Assembly: GCA_016879935.1 (NCBI GenBank)
Contig: JAACJQ010000312.1
Location: 1-64,000, forward strand
Reading direction: 5' to 3'
DNA: 64,000 nucleotides
Source: Archangiaceae bacterium
Lineage (GTDB): Bacteria > Myxococcota > Myxococcia > Myxococcales > Myxococcaceae
The notes beneath the pieces are model-generated. The model ran no database searches. It was given only the letters and a program-made list of their open reading frames with translations, and was not told where the DNA came from. Each line of letters begins with the position of its first letter. The stretch's first letter is position 1. Positions 16,672-25,564 of the stretch are shown piece by piece. A program made the translations under genes and the position numbers.

Positions 16672-17157
16672 ATGAAGACCCTCGTCACCGTGTGTGTGTT
16701 GTCTCTGATTGTCACATCGTCGTCGTGCGCTCCTCCAGGTGAAGAGCTCAACGGAACCTGGAGCGTCGTCGGCGGCGGCTTCACGCCCACGCAGTCGCTC
16801 GAGATTCGCTACGTCTTCTCGGCGCGCTCGGGAGAGACGGGCGTGTACCGCGGCTCCATCATCTCGAAGGACACGAGCGATTCGTGTCAGACGACGACCA
16901 GCGCGACGGGTTCGTAGTCGGCGAGCTCCGACACGCTGACCCGAACCATCACGGGCGGCGACAGCGTGACCACCGGCTGCACCGACTCGAGCAAGAACGT
17001 GGCGATGAAGAGCGAGACCGTCGCCGACCTCAACTCGTTCGGCCTCATCTTCTCGGGAAGCTACGGCTGGGCGGTGAAGGGTGACGAGCTGACGCTCACC
17101 AAGCTCTCCGACGTGAAGCCAGAGGACAAGCCGTCGGTGATGAAGCGCGTGAAGTGA
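16672..17157 (+). pseudogene. Small lipoprotein gene interrupted by an in-frame TAG
   Basis: One frame runs from ATG 16672 to TGA 17155-17157 but is broken by TAG at 16915-16917 (codon 82 of 162). Before it lies a lipoprotein signal (MKTLVTVCVLSLIVTSSSC) and a lipocalin-like start (LNGTWSVVGGGFTPTQSLEIRYVFS). After it the same protein style continues (SASSDTLTRTITGGDSVTTGC, then LIFSGSYGWAVKGDELTLTKL). Codon composition stays coding-like on both sides. It is either a recent nonsense mutation or a base-call error. AAGGAG sits seven bases before the ATG. Confidence 0.75.
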
Positions 17158-17160
17158 TCA
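17155..17160. other. TGATCA supplying both stop codons of a convergent pair
   Basis: Plus-strand TGA (17155-17157) and minus-strand TGA (17160-17158) are the two halves of one TGATCA, so the converging genes abut with no spacer. The same layout occurs at 23228, 31112, 44045 and 46888. Confidence 0.95.
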
Positions 17161-19878
17161 GCCTTTTCGTTCAGCGCGCCGACGACGGGCCCGGGCGAGG
17201 AGCACCAAGACGCTGAACGACCACGGGCCAGCACCGGACTGGCAGTCGCAGCCGGCGCGGTAGTTCACGACGGTGGGCTGGGAGCCACCATCGCTCGGCG
17301 CTCCAGCACCCGCGTCGGAAGGTGGGGAGCCCGCGTCGGCGCGGCCCGCGTCGGGTTCGCCTGCATCGAGTTCGCCCGCGTCTTTCGCTCCAGCATCGGG
17401 CTCGACACCCGCATCGGGCTCGAAACCCGCATCGGAGACACCCGCATCGGTGACACCCGCATCGGTGACACCCGCATCGGTGACACCCGCATCGGTGACA
17501 CCCGCATCGGTGACACCTGCATCGGTGACACCTGCATCGGTGACACCTGCATCGGCGACGACACCTGCATCGGCGACGACGCCTCCATCGCCGACGACGC
17601 CAGCATCGCCGACGACACCTGCATCGGCCACGACACCTGCATCGCCGACGACGCCAGCATCAACGACAGCGCCTGCATCGAGTTCGGGAATCCCGCTATC
17701 GAACGGAAAGATGAGCGGCCGGCAAACTCTCGCGTTGTTGCAGAACCCCGACTGGCACTGCCACGACCACTCGCACGGCGCGCCGATGCCTCGGCTCTCG
17801 ATGACCGAGCGGGTGGTCGCGGCTCCGGCGTCGGGGTCGTATCGACCGAACACCCACGTCAGCGTGTCTGGCCCGACGGCGAGGCCGGCGCCGTTGGTGA
17901 ACGAGCCACCCGACACGACGGTCTGCGACGAAGCGTTGACCACGCCACCATCGACCGTGAGGTACAGCGTGACGACAGCCGAGGTCGCGCGAGAAGAGGC
18001 GACGACGGCAGCTCCACCGGGCACCTCGATGACGCTGCCCACATCCCACTCGCCGGTCAGCACGCGGGTCTCGGCGCTCGCCGTGAGGCCGTCCACGCGG
18101 CGCACGAAGACGTCGTACGCATCGGTGTACACGACGAGAAACCCACCCGACTCGTCGCTCACCACGAACGGGTCGACCGAGACCGTCGGCGAGATGAGAA
18201 CGCCTGCGTCGTCGAGTGCGACGAGGTCGCTGGTCAACCGGGTCGCATACACCTGCTGGGCGGGGTTGATGATGGCCAGCCCGAAGCCGCCGTCTCTCGA
18301 CATCGCCAACCTGGGGCGGTCGGGCTTCGGCGAGTTGGCTCCGAAGAGCAGCCGTTGGGTGAACGCGCCCGACGCTTCCTGGCGCAGCGCCCACGCCTCT
18401 TCGTCGGTGGGCGTCTGCTGAACGCCCACCACCACCACTCGGCCGGTGCGGTCGGTCGTCACCGTTCCCGAGGTCAAGAAGCGCGGGAGGGGGAGCGCCG
18501 GGCTCCAGCTCCCCGTCACGTCGAGCCGACGCAGCTCATCTCCCGTCAGCAGCGCCGCGCCCGTGCCGCCCAGACTGGTGATGGAGGGCACCTCGAAGCG
18601 CGACGAGATCGTCACCACATCAGGGCTACCGGCATGCCCGCCGTCGGAGAAGACGCGCCACGCCACCGACTCGGCCTCGGTCGAGGTGAGTCGTTGCCAG
18701 ACGGCCACTGCGCCGCCGTTGACTGGAGCGACCTGCGCGAAGCGATGGCCCGCGCGGCTGCGGTGGAGCTGTGCGGGCGTACCCAACGGCGCCAGCGCCA
18801 ACGATGCCGGCTGCGCCACCACGCCTGCGTTGTAGGTCGACCAGAGCAGCAGCGTGGCCTGCGCCGTCGGTGCGTACGAGGCCACGGTCACCCGGCTGAC
18901 GCCGCTCGCGACTCTGCCCAACCCGGTGAAGCCGCCATCGGTCGATACCCTCCACCCCAGCCCCTGCCCGTCGGTCTGCGTCGCGGTGACGGCGAACATT
19001 CCGTCGCCGAGGTCGACCAGCGCCAGGTTGTCGGTCGGCGTCGCGCCGGCATCGAGCGCGACGGGCCGAATGCCCTGTTGCTCGAACGGCTGCATCAGCA
19101 CGGCCGTCGAGCCGCCATCAGACAGGCGGTACGCGACCCGCCCCTGCCCGTTGGCGTTGAAGGCGAGCCCGTCGAGGTCGACTCGCGTTGGAGCCACCAC
19201 CAGCGGTGGCAGCGCCGTCACCGAGAGAACGCCCGCCACGTTCACCACCCTCGCCTCGGCCAGCGTCGTGCCTTCGACCCAGCTCACCGCCATTGGCGAG
19301 GTGGGGTTCATCGCGTCGGTCAGCGCGCCTCGAACGGGGCTCGCGTAACGCAATTGGTCGGGCCCGAGCGGGACCGAGAGGAGCGGCGTGGCCGGCTGCT
19401 GTACGAGCCACGCGCGGGGCTGAGTGGCCTCGACCGTGACGAAGTAGCCATTGCTCGTCGCGGTGACGCCGGGCGCCCGGCCCTGGCCAAGGTTGCGCGG
19501 CACGAGGGTGGCGGGGTCGAACGTGCCATCGGCGCGAACGACGCGCAGAAACGTCTCGCCATCCATCTCCCACGCCACGACCCACGCGCTCATCGCGGGC
19601 ACCCACGCCACCGAAGGGTCTCGCCCGAACGGCGCCGAGAGGAGCAACCCCTCGGGGTCGTCGACGTTGCCTCCCGGCTGCACGCGCGCGCCGTAGATGC
19701 TCGGCTTGTCGATGCCCATGCGGCCGTACGACACCCAGACCACGAGCGCGCTCACGAGGGGAGGCGCGACGGCCGCGGTGACGTCGTAGGTCTGACCGGG
19801 TGCGACGACGCGGGCTCCGGGCGGCTCGAACGGAAGTTCGGGAGAAACAGCGAGCGCGAGGAGGAGCACACCGACCAC
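17158..19878 (-). CDS. Large surface protein with Asp-Ala-Gly tandem repeats and MYXO-CTERM-like anchor
   Basis: About 906 residues if GTG 19878 is the start: GAGG lies four bases upstream, and the upstream frame is arginine-rich non-coding. MVGVLLLALAVSPELPF is a signal peptide. Residues about 20-690 form a propeller-like region of repeated strands (FAVTATQTDGQGLGWRVSTDGG). A Cys-rich patch follows (CEWSWQCQSGFCNNARVC). Then comes a tail of about 130 residues of D-A-G-V-x repeats. The end (GCDCQSGAGPW, hydrophobic SFSVLVLLAR, then RARRRR) matches a MYXO-CTERM sorting signal: a Cys motif, a short membrane segment and an Arg cluster. In Myxococcota such signals are processed for surface display. 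A short 15-base period makes the tail prone to length change. Confidence 0.8.
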   Translation of the reverse strand: MVGVLLLALAVSPELPFEPPGARVVAPGQTYDVTAAVAPPLVSALVVWVSYGRMGIDKPSIYGARVQPGGNVDDPEGLLLSAPFGRDPSVAWVPAMSAWVVAWEMDGETFLRVVRADGTFDPATLVPRNLGQGRAPGVTATSNGYFVTVEATQPRAWLVQQPATPLLSVPLGPDQLRYASPVRGALTDAMNPTSPMAVSWVEGTTLAEARVVNVAGVLSVTALPPLVVAPTRVDLDGLAFNANGQGRVAYRLSDGGSTAVLMQPFEQQGIRPVALDAGATPTDNLALVDLGDGMFAVTATQTDGQGLGWRVSTDGGFTGLGRVASGVSRVTVASYAPTAQATLLLWSTYNAGVVAQPASLALAPLGTPAQLHRSRAGHRFAQVAPVNGGAVAVWQRLTSTEAESVAWRVFSDGGHAGSPDVVTISSRFEVPSITSLGGTGAALLTGDELRRLDVTGSWSPALPLPRFLTSGTVTTDRTGRVVVVGVQQTPTDEEAWALRQEASGAFTQRLLFGANSPKPDRPRLAMSRDGGFGLAIINPAQQVYATRLTSDLVALDDAGVLISPTVSVDPFVVSDESGGFLVVYTDAYDVFVRRVDGLTASAETRVLTGEWDVGSVIEVPGGAAVVASSRATSAVVTLYLTVDGGVVNASSQTVVSGGSFTNGAGLAVGPDTLTWVFGRYDPDAGAATTRSVIESRGIGAPCEWSWQCQSGFCNNARVCRPLIFPFDSGIPELDAGAVVDAGVVGDAGVVADAGVVGDAGVVGDGGVVADAGVVADAGVTDAGVTDAGVTDAGVTDAGVTDAGVTDAGVTDAGVSDAGFEPDAGVEPDAGAKDAGELDAGEPDAGRADAGSPPSDAGAGAPSDGGSQPTVVNYRAGCDCQSGAGPWSFSVLVLLARARRRRAERKG
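17436..17555. repeat. 15-bp minisatellite in the Asp-Ala-Gly tail
   Basis: About eight near-identical copies of the 15-mer GCATCGGTGACACCC run head to tail, differing mainly by C/T at one position. On the minus strand each encodes T-D-A-G-V. Looser units with 15- and 18-base spacing extend the array on both sides (about 17390-17690). Because the unit is a multiple of three, slippage would change tail length without a frameshift. Confidence 0.9.
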
Positions 19879-19953
19879 GCCTCGAGCGTAGACGAAGCCG
19901 CCTCTTGATCCACCAGACACGCCCACCACGAGCCGTGGCAGACTGGCCGACAC

Positions 19954-20361
19954 GTGCGCGCGCTCTTCTTCACTCTGCTCATCGGCTGTACCTCGAGCGG
20001 CGTCATCGTGACGCGGCAGGCCTCGGGCGCGCTGATGACGGTCGACCTCGAGCAGCTCCCGACCTCGGAGCCCGAACGAAACGAGCGCATCACCGCGCTG
20101 GCGGCGCAGGCCTGCGGGAGCGAAGCCGCACACGTGACGAGCCAGAAGCTCGCGACGCGCGACGACGTGCAGCTCGACCTCGACCGCGTCGTCACCTCGG
20201 TGCAGCGGAGACCCGCGACGTCGGCGTGGGCGGCGGCGCCTTCGGGCCAGACCGTGCTCAACGCGCGCAGCACGATTCAGCCGACGCCGCCTGCGAGAGA
20301 CGAACGCGCCACGCACGTCGCGGTGCCAGTGATGGAAGTGGTGGTGGTGTGCGGCGGGTGA
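19954..20361 (+). CDS. Small lipoprotein, function unknown
   Basis: A 135-residue protein from GTG 19954: VRALFFTLLIGC is a short signal with lipidation at Cys12. The mature part has ITALAAQACGSEAAHVTSQK, a segment seen in small myxobacterial envelope proteins, and ends in VPVMEVVVVCGG. I recognise no family. Its stop overlaps the GTG of the flavoprotein gene (GTGA), so the two are made together; the lipoprotein might help the flavoprotein at the membrane. Confidence 0.65.
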   Translation: MRALFFTLLIGCTSSGVIVTRQASGALMTVDLEQLPTSEPERNERITALAAQACGSEAAHVTSQKLATRDDVQLDLDRVVTSVQRRPATSAWAAAPSGQTVLNARSTIQPTPPARDERATHVAVPVMEVVVVCGG

Positions 20362-22022
20362 AGCAGCAGCTCGTCGGGCGCAGAGACCTGCTCGTCTCGT
20401 TTCTCGGGCTGGCCGCCGCGAACGCAGCCTGCCGCAAAGGCGCCTCCACGCCGCGCGACATTCCGACCACGCTCGTCGACCGGGTGCACGAGGCGGGGCA
20501 TTTGCTGCGGCACGCCCCTCCCGCCCTGGCGACGAGCGACGCACGCGTCGTCGATTGTCTCGTCGTTGGTGGTGGCGCGGCAGGGCTCTCGGCTGCGTGG
20601 CGTCTGAAGGGCGGCGGGCTCGACGACGTGCTGGTGGTCGAGGTCGACGACGTCGTCGGAGGCACGGCGAAGTCGGGTGAGAACGCCGTCTCGAAGTTTC
20701 CGTGGGGCGCGCACTACCTGCCGGCGCCGCTGTCGACGAAGGGCCCGGTGCCGCGGCTGCTGCGCGAGTTCGGCGTGCTCACCGGGGTCGATGACGCAGG
20801 GGCTCCGACGTACGACGAAGCCGCGCTCATTCACGAACCTGAGGAGCGGCTCTACTACCGCGGCGCCTGGTACGAGGGCCTCTACCTGCGCGCGGGCGCA
20901 TCGGCCGACGACCTCGCGCAGCTGGCGCGCTTCGACTCGATGATGGACGCGTTCGCCGCCGCGAAAGACGCGAAGGGCCGCAAGGCGTTCGCGGTGCCCA
21001 TCGAGCTCGGCAGCGACGACGCGGAGTGGACCTCGCTCGACCGCCTCAGCATGGCGGAGTGGATGGCGCAGCAGGGCTTCACCTCGAAGCGGCTGGCGTG
21101 GCTCGTCGACTACGCGTGCCGTGACGACTACGGCGCGACCGCGCGTGACACCTCGGCGTGGGCCGGCCTCTGGTACTTCTGTGCGCGCCAGAGCGGCATC
21201 GAGAAGAACGAGGGCTTCTTGAGCTGGCCCGAAGGAAATGGGCGGCTCGTCGCTGAGCTCGCGAAGGCAGTCGACGCGTCACGGCTGCAGCGCTCGACGC
21301 TGGTGCACACGCTCGAGCAGGTGCCCGACTCCACCGACTGGTACGCGCACGCACTCGACGCCACGACCAAGGCGCCGCTGCGGCTGCGGGCGAAGCAGGT
21401 GGTGCTCGCGACGCCGCGCTTCGTGGCGGCCCGGCTCATCGCGGCCTGGCGAAAGGAGCGCCCTTCGTTTCTCGACGCCTTCCACACCGGCCCATGGACG
21501 GTGGCGAACCTCACGTTGAGCGCGAAGCCGTACAGCCGCGGCTTTCCCCTCGCGTGGGACAACGTGCTGCACGAGTCACGCAGCCTCGGCTACGTGGTGG
21601 CCACGCATCAGGCGCTGCGCGCGAACGCGAAGGGCCCGACGGTGTTGACCTGGTACTACCCGCACGACGGCAGCGACGTGGTGGCCGAGCGCAAGAAGCT
21701 GTTCTCGACGACAGCCGACGACTGGCGAACGCTGGTGCTGAGCGACCTGAAGCCCGCGCACGTGCGCCTCGAGGAGCAGGTGCAGTCCATCGAGGTGATG
21801 CGCTGGGGCCACGCGATGATTCGGCCGGTGCCGGGGTTCGTGTGGGGTGAAGCGCGGCGCGCGGCACAGGCGTCGTTGGGCACGTCGCTGCACTTCGCGC
21901 ATTCGGACCTGGGTGGGCTGGCGTTGTTCGAAGAGGCGAACTGGCACGGCGTGCGCGCGGCGGAGCAGGTGCTCGCGGGCCTCCAGCGCTCGTCGACGTC
22001 GTGGCTCGACGCCGAGGGTTGA
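20358..22022 (+). CDS. Tat-exported FAD-dependent amine oxidase/desaturase-like protein
   Basis: A 554-residue flavoprotein from GTG 20358. The N-terminus VGRRDLLVSFLGLAAANAAC has the twin Arg and hydrophobic stretch of a Tat signal and ends in a lipobox-like ANAAC, suggesting folded export and lipid anchoring. Residues about 70-105 are a dinucleotide-binding fold (DCLVVGGGAAGLSAAWRL, then VVEVDDVVGG). The middle and C-terminus resemble amine oxidase or phytoene-desaturase-like FAD proteins, with a late FAD contact near FAHSDLGGLALFEEANWHG. The substrate is unknown. It overlaps the lipoprotein gene and is followed after 83 bases by a hydrolase gene. Confidence 0.85.
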   Translation: MKQQLVGRRDLLVSFLGLAAANAACRKGASTPRDIPTTLVDRVHEAGHLLRHAPPALATSDARVVDCLVVGGGAAGLSAAWRLKGGGLDDVLVVEVDDVVGGTAKSGENAVSKFPWGAHYLPAPLSTKGPVPRLLREFGVLTGVDDAGAPTYDEAALIHEPEERLYYRGAWYEGLYLRAGASADDLAQLARFDSMMDAFAAAKDAKGRKAFAVPIELGSDDAEWTSLDRLSMAEWMAQQGFTSKRLAWLVDYACRDDYGATARDTSAWAGLWYFCARQSGIEKNEGFLSWPEGNGRLVAELAKAVDASRLQRSTLVHTLEQVPDSTDWYAHALDATTKAPLRLRAKQVVLATPRFVAARLIAAWRKERPSFLDAFHTGPWTVANLTLSAKPYSRGFPLAWDNVLHESRSLGYVVATHQALRANAKGPTVLTWYYPHDGSDVVAERKKLFSTTADDWRTLVLSDLKPAHVRLEEQVQSIEVMRWGHAMIRPVPGFVWGEARRAAQASLGTSLHFAHSDLGGLALFEEANWHGVRAAEQVLAGLQRSSTSWLDAEG

Positions 22023-22105
22023 TCAGAAGCCAGGGTCATCGACGCCGACAGGCGCCCAGAGCGGTGACGCTCGACTCGTTCGAGTGATGGGTCGACAGTG
22101 CGCGC

Positions 22106-23230
22106 ATGGCGTTCCTCTTCGGGCGCGGCAAGCAGGTGATTCCTCCGCCGAGCGGCGAACACGCCATCGGCACCATGCGGTTCGACGTGAAGGCGCAGTC
22201 GCGCACCGTTCCCGTACAGGCCTGGTACCCCGCACGACCGACGACCGAGCCGACCGAGCCGTATCTCGACGACGTGGTGCGCGCCGCGCTGGCCGACTTC
22301 ACGCGCGTGCCGAAGTTCCTGCTGCCGCAGAACCCGTCGTACAGCCGGGTGAACGCGCCGGCCGAGAGCGGCCGCTTCCCGGTGCTGCTCTTCAACCATG
22401 GCTTCGGGTCGTTCCAGAAGCAGAGCAGCTCGTTGATGGAAGAGCTCGCGAGCCACGGCTTCGTGGTGCTGAGCGTCGGCCACCCCGGGGAGTCGCTGGT
22501 GGTGCAGCTCTCCGACGGCTCGAGCGTTCGTCACGACGCGAAGCACCCGGCGTGGGTGGCAATCACCGCGGGCCTGAAGGCGCTCGAGCAGAACCTGCGC
22601 GAGGTGGAGCCGCTGCTGGCCGAAGCGCGCAACGCGAAGGACCTGGCGGGCTTCACGGTGGCGATGAAGGGCGTGGCAGCGCATCGCAGCTACGCCGTGT
22701 TGTTGCCGCTCATCACGCAGTGGTGTGACGACACGAAGGCCGTGCTCGAGCAGCTCGCCAGCACGCCGCTCGGAGCGGTCGTCGATGCTTCCCGCGTCGG
22801 CGCGTTCGGTCACTCGCTGGGCGGCATGGTGGCGGGCCGGCTCGCGATGACGGACGAGCGCGTTCGCGCGGGCATGAACTTCGACGGCGCGCAGCTGCTC
22901 CAGGGCGATGCGACGCCGTTGCGGGTGCCTTTCTGCTTTCTGTACGCAGACACCTCGAAGTCGGGCAACGCCACCGTGCGCACCGAAGGAATGAACGACG
23001 CGCTGCTCGGCGCTGGAGGTATCGGCGCGGTGCTGCGCGGGTCGATGCACCTCAACTTCACCGACATGAACAACCTGTCGATGATGGCGCGGGCGCTGGG
23101 CTCCATCGACCGGGGAGAGATGGCTCGCGTGCTGCGCGCGGCGACCGTCGGGTTCTTCGAGCACCACCTGAACGGAACGCCACTGAGCGGTTTCACGCCG
23201 TCGGCCACGCTCGTCGTCACGAAAGGCTGA
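22106..23230 (+). CDS. Alpha/beta hydrolase, PAF-acetylhydrolase/dienelactone hydrolase-like
   Basis: A 374-residue serine hydrolase. The first strand region is RTVPVQAWYPARP, the oxyanion region FPVLLFNHGFGSFQKQ, and the nucleophile elbow GAFGHSLGGMVAG (Ser in GHSLGG). A helical insert lies between about 140 and 215. The catalytic Asp is probably in MNFDGAQLL or later, and the His in GSMHLNFTD. No signal peptide is seen, so it is probably cytoplasmic. The fold matches platelet-activating-factor acetylhydrolase II-like enzymes; the true ester substrate cannot be inferred. It converges exactly on the next gene at TGATCA 23228. Confidence 0.82.
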   Translation: MAFLFGRGKQVIPPPSGEHAIGTMRFDVKAQSRTVPVQAWYPARPTTEPTEPYLDDVVRAALADFTRVPKFLLPQNPSYSRVNAPAESGRFPVLLFNHGFGSFQKQSSSLMEELASHGFVVLSVGHPGESLVVQLSDGSSVRHDAKHPAWVAITAGLKALEQNLREVEPLLAEARNAKDLAGFTVAMKGVAAHRSYAVLLPLITQWCDDTKAVLEQLASTPLGAVVDASRVGAFGHSLGGMVAGRLAMTDERVRAGMNFDGAQLLQGDATPLRVPFCFLYADTSKSGNATVRTEGMNDALLGAGGIGAVLRGSMHLNFTDMNNLSMMARALGSIDRGEMARVLRAATVGFFEHHLNGTPLSGFTPSATLVVTKG

Positions 23231-25510
23231 TCAACGCACGACGACGTCGAGGCTCGCGGGTGTCGTGTCGACGCGCAGCTGATCATCTGCAGCGCGTACC
23301 TCGAGGTGGTGTGAGCCCTTCGCGAGGCCGTTCAGCTCGAGCGTCGAGTTCTTCAGCTCGACGAGGTTCCAGCGCGCGCCATCGACGCGCACCTCGGCGA
23401 CGGGAGCGCCTTTCACCTCGAGCATCAGCTTCGCGCCTTCCTGCTGCGGAGCGCCGAGTGTCGTCTCTGGAAACCGGTCGGCATCGACCAGCACCACGAC
23501 CTCGTCAGCACGAACGAGCACGTCGTGGTGCTTCGAATCGAAGCGCGCGGTGACGATGCCATCGAGCGCGACACCCGCCCGACGCAGCCTGCACACGCCG
23601 TTGCGGCCGACCATCAGGCCCTCGCGGGTCGAGAACCACTCGCGCCCATCGACACCCTGCGCGAGGCCTGGGGCTCCCTTGCACGCGACGCCCGAGGGCA
23701 GCGGCGGCAGGCTCGTGTCCGGCGAGGCGCTCCACTTCGTGCCATTCCACGTCCACAGCATGTTGCGCCCGAGGTGATTCACCTGCACACGCAGCTGGCC
23801 TTCGGCGTCGACGGTGGGCGCAGTCCAGAAGCTCGAGCTCGGGCCGCCGGTGATCTCCGCCGCCGTCCACGAGCGGCGCGTTCCGTCACGCAGCGCGCAC
23901 GTGAGCTTGCCGTTCGGGTCCTTCATGCAGCGCATGCCGTCTTTCGTGACGGCGATGAGCGCGTCGGCGTCGAGCCCGTGAAATGGCGTCGCCCGGTCGA
24001 GCCCGGCCGAGAGCGCGGCGCCGGCGTTCGCGTGAATCGTCCACGTGCCCTTGCCGAAGCGCGCGACGGCGGGGCCCTGATCAGAGAAGCCACGAGACGG
24101 CTGCGGAACGACCCAGACGTCGTCCTCGTCGGCGATGATGGTGCTGGCCGAGGTGAACGCGTCGCGCAGCGGGCTCGGAGGACGCCGCACCTCGATGGCC
24201 ACTCCCGTCCACTCTTTCAGCGCGAGCGGCTCGACGCCCTCGAGCCAGAACAGCCGGTCATCGGCAGACCAGGTGAAGGCGCGGCCCTGCAGGGGAAAGC
24301 GCAGCAAGCCGGGGATGGGCCGTGTGATGGGTTCGAACACGGGCATTCGGAACGTGCCCTGGCTGCGGTCGGTGACGAGCAGCACGGTTCGCTTCGCTGC
24401 GACGCGTGAGATGAACAGGCCAGTGATGTCGGCGGTCGCGAGCCCGGCAGCCCAGTCGACGAGCTCGGGCGTGGCGCCTCCGAAGTGCCACAGCGGCCCT
24501 TCCTGCGTCGCGAGCCACGCGTGCTCGACCCCATCGGGCGCCTTCGCCGAGACGAACGCCGCGTGCCGCGCGAAGAGCCCGACCTGCCCGCCCACGCCGT
24601 CGAGCACCAGGTGAAAGCCCGCGCCGTCGTCGCGAAAGAGCTGTCCTTCACGTTGTCGAAACCCGCGCTGCGCCAGCGCCCACGTGGCGCCGCTGCGGTG
24701 GAGCGAGAGAATGTCTTGCGGCGTCTGGTCTTTCAGCGGCGGAAACGGCTCGGGCGTGACGGTGCGTCGGACGAGGTCGAGCCGGTAGAGCGCCGACTGT
24801 GCCGAGAGCAACACGTGCCGTTCGAAGGGAAGCACTGCGCGGGTGACGGCGTCGGGCAGCCCCGGCGAGCTCCACGGCGTGAACGTGCCCTTCGACAGCT
24901 GGAGCAGGCCGGGCAGCACGTACGAGTTGCTCGAGCCCGTCGACCAGAACCACATCGAGCCGTTGCGCTCGAAGGCCTGCACGCGGCCGCAATACACCTG
25001 CCCTGCAGAGGCGTCGGTCTCGCAACACCCGTTCGCGCTGAGGGCGCGGCACACGGGCTTCACCTTCGCCTCGGGCATCACGAGCCACGCGGGGTCGAGC
25101 ACCGAGGTCGTCACGGTGCCGCTGCGCGCGATGCTGATCAGCCGCCGCGTGGCGCCAGTGATCCACACCGCGCCGTCGCGCTGCACCGTCAACGAGGGCT
25201 CGCCCGGCGGCGGCGTGGGCATCGTCGCGACGCGGCCTGACTCCTTCTGACCATGACGCCACAGCTCGGAGCCCTCACGCGTCTTCCACAACGCGACCAC
25301 GCCGCGCTCGCCATCGACGCTCACCCCGACCGCCTCACCCGTCGTCGGCCCGTCGAGCGCGCGCCAGCCATCGTCGAAACGCGCGACCTTGCCATCACGA
25401 ATCGCCCAGATGGCGCCGTCGTCGGTCTGCACCGCGCTGGTGATGGGGCGCTGGTCGATTCGGCTCACGGGAGCCTGTGCGAGGACGGAGCAGAGGACGA
25501 GCGCGAGCAT
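23231..25510 (-). CDS. Large exported propeller-like protein
   Basis: A 759-residue protein. MLALVLCSVLAQAP is a signal peptide. The body has repeated GAIWAIRDGKVARFDDGWR, GAVWITGATRRLISIARSG and QTPQDILSLHRSGATWALAQ units, like the ligand-sensing propellers of hybrid sensors or BNR-type repeats, but no kinase is attached. The last 90 residues form a beta-sandwich-like domain (GAPVAEVRVDGARWNLVELKN, then KGSHHLEVRAADDQL). A few clustered cysteines (CRALSANGCCETDASAGQVYC) suggest a disulfide knot. Function unknown; probably cell surface or periplasm. Confidence 0.7.
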   Translation of the reverse strand: MLALVLCSVLAQAPVSRIDQRPITSAVQTDDGAIWAIRDGKVARFDDGWRALDGPTTGEAVGVSVDGERGVVALWKTREGSELWRHGQKESGRVATMPTPPPGEPSLTVQRDGAVWITGATRRLISIARSGTVTTSVLDPAWLVMPEAKVKPVCRALSANGCCETDASAGQVYCGRVQAFERNGSMWFWSTGSSNSYVLPGLLQLSKGTFTPWSSPGLPDAVTRAVLPFERHVLLSAQSALYRLDLVRRTVTPEPFPPLKDQTPQDILSLHRSGATWALAQRGFRQREGQLFRDDGAGFHLVLDGVGGQVGLFARHAAFVSAKAPDGVEHAWLATQEGPLWHFGGATPELVDWAAGLATADITGLFISRVAAKRTVLLVTDRSQGTFRMPVFEPITRPIPGLLRFPLQGRAFTWSADDRLFWLEGVEPLALKEWTGVAIEVRRPPSPLRDAFTSASTIIADEDDVWVVPQPSRGFSDQGPAVARFGKGTWTIHANAGAALSAGLDRATPFHGLDADALIAVTKDGMRCMKDPNGKLTCALRDGTRRSWTAAEITGGPSSSFWTAPTVDAEGQLRVQVNHLGRNMLWTWNGTKWSASPDTSLPPLPSGVACKGAPGLAQGVDGREWFSTREGLMVGRNGVCRLRRAGVALDGIVTARFDSKHHDVLVRADEVVVLVDADRFPETTLGAPQQEGAKLMLEVKGAPVAEVRVDGARWNLVELKNSTLELNGLAKGSHHLEVRAADDQLRVDTTPASLDVVVR

Positions 25511-25564
25511 GGGCAGAAGTGTTCCACAGACACGTCTGCCCGACGGGAGGTTCCGCCACGCGGC

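Noticed and set aside
17436-17555. Possible CRISPR array
   Set aside because: Units are 15 bases, directly adjacent and codon-phased, with no unique spacers and no cas genes.
17273-18421. Plus-strand frame with T-P-A-S-V repeats
   Set aside because: It is the antisense of the Asp-Ala-Gly tail; the minus-strand gene has a signal peptide and a MYXO-CTERM-like end.
18626-18955. Additional minus-strand frame within the large surface protein gene
   Set aside because: It is an alternative frame of a clearly coding region, Arg-rich and without start signals.
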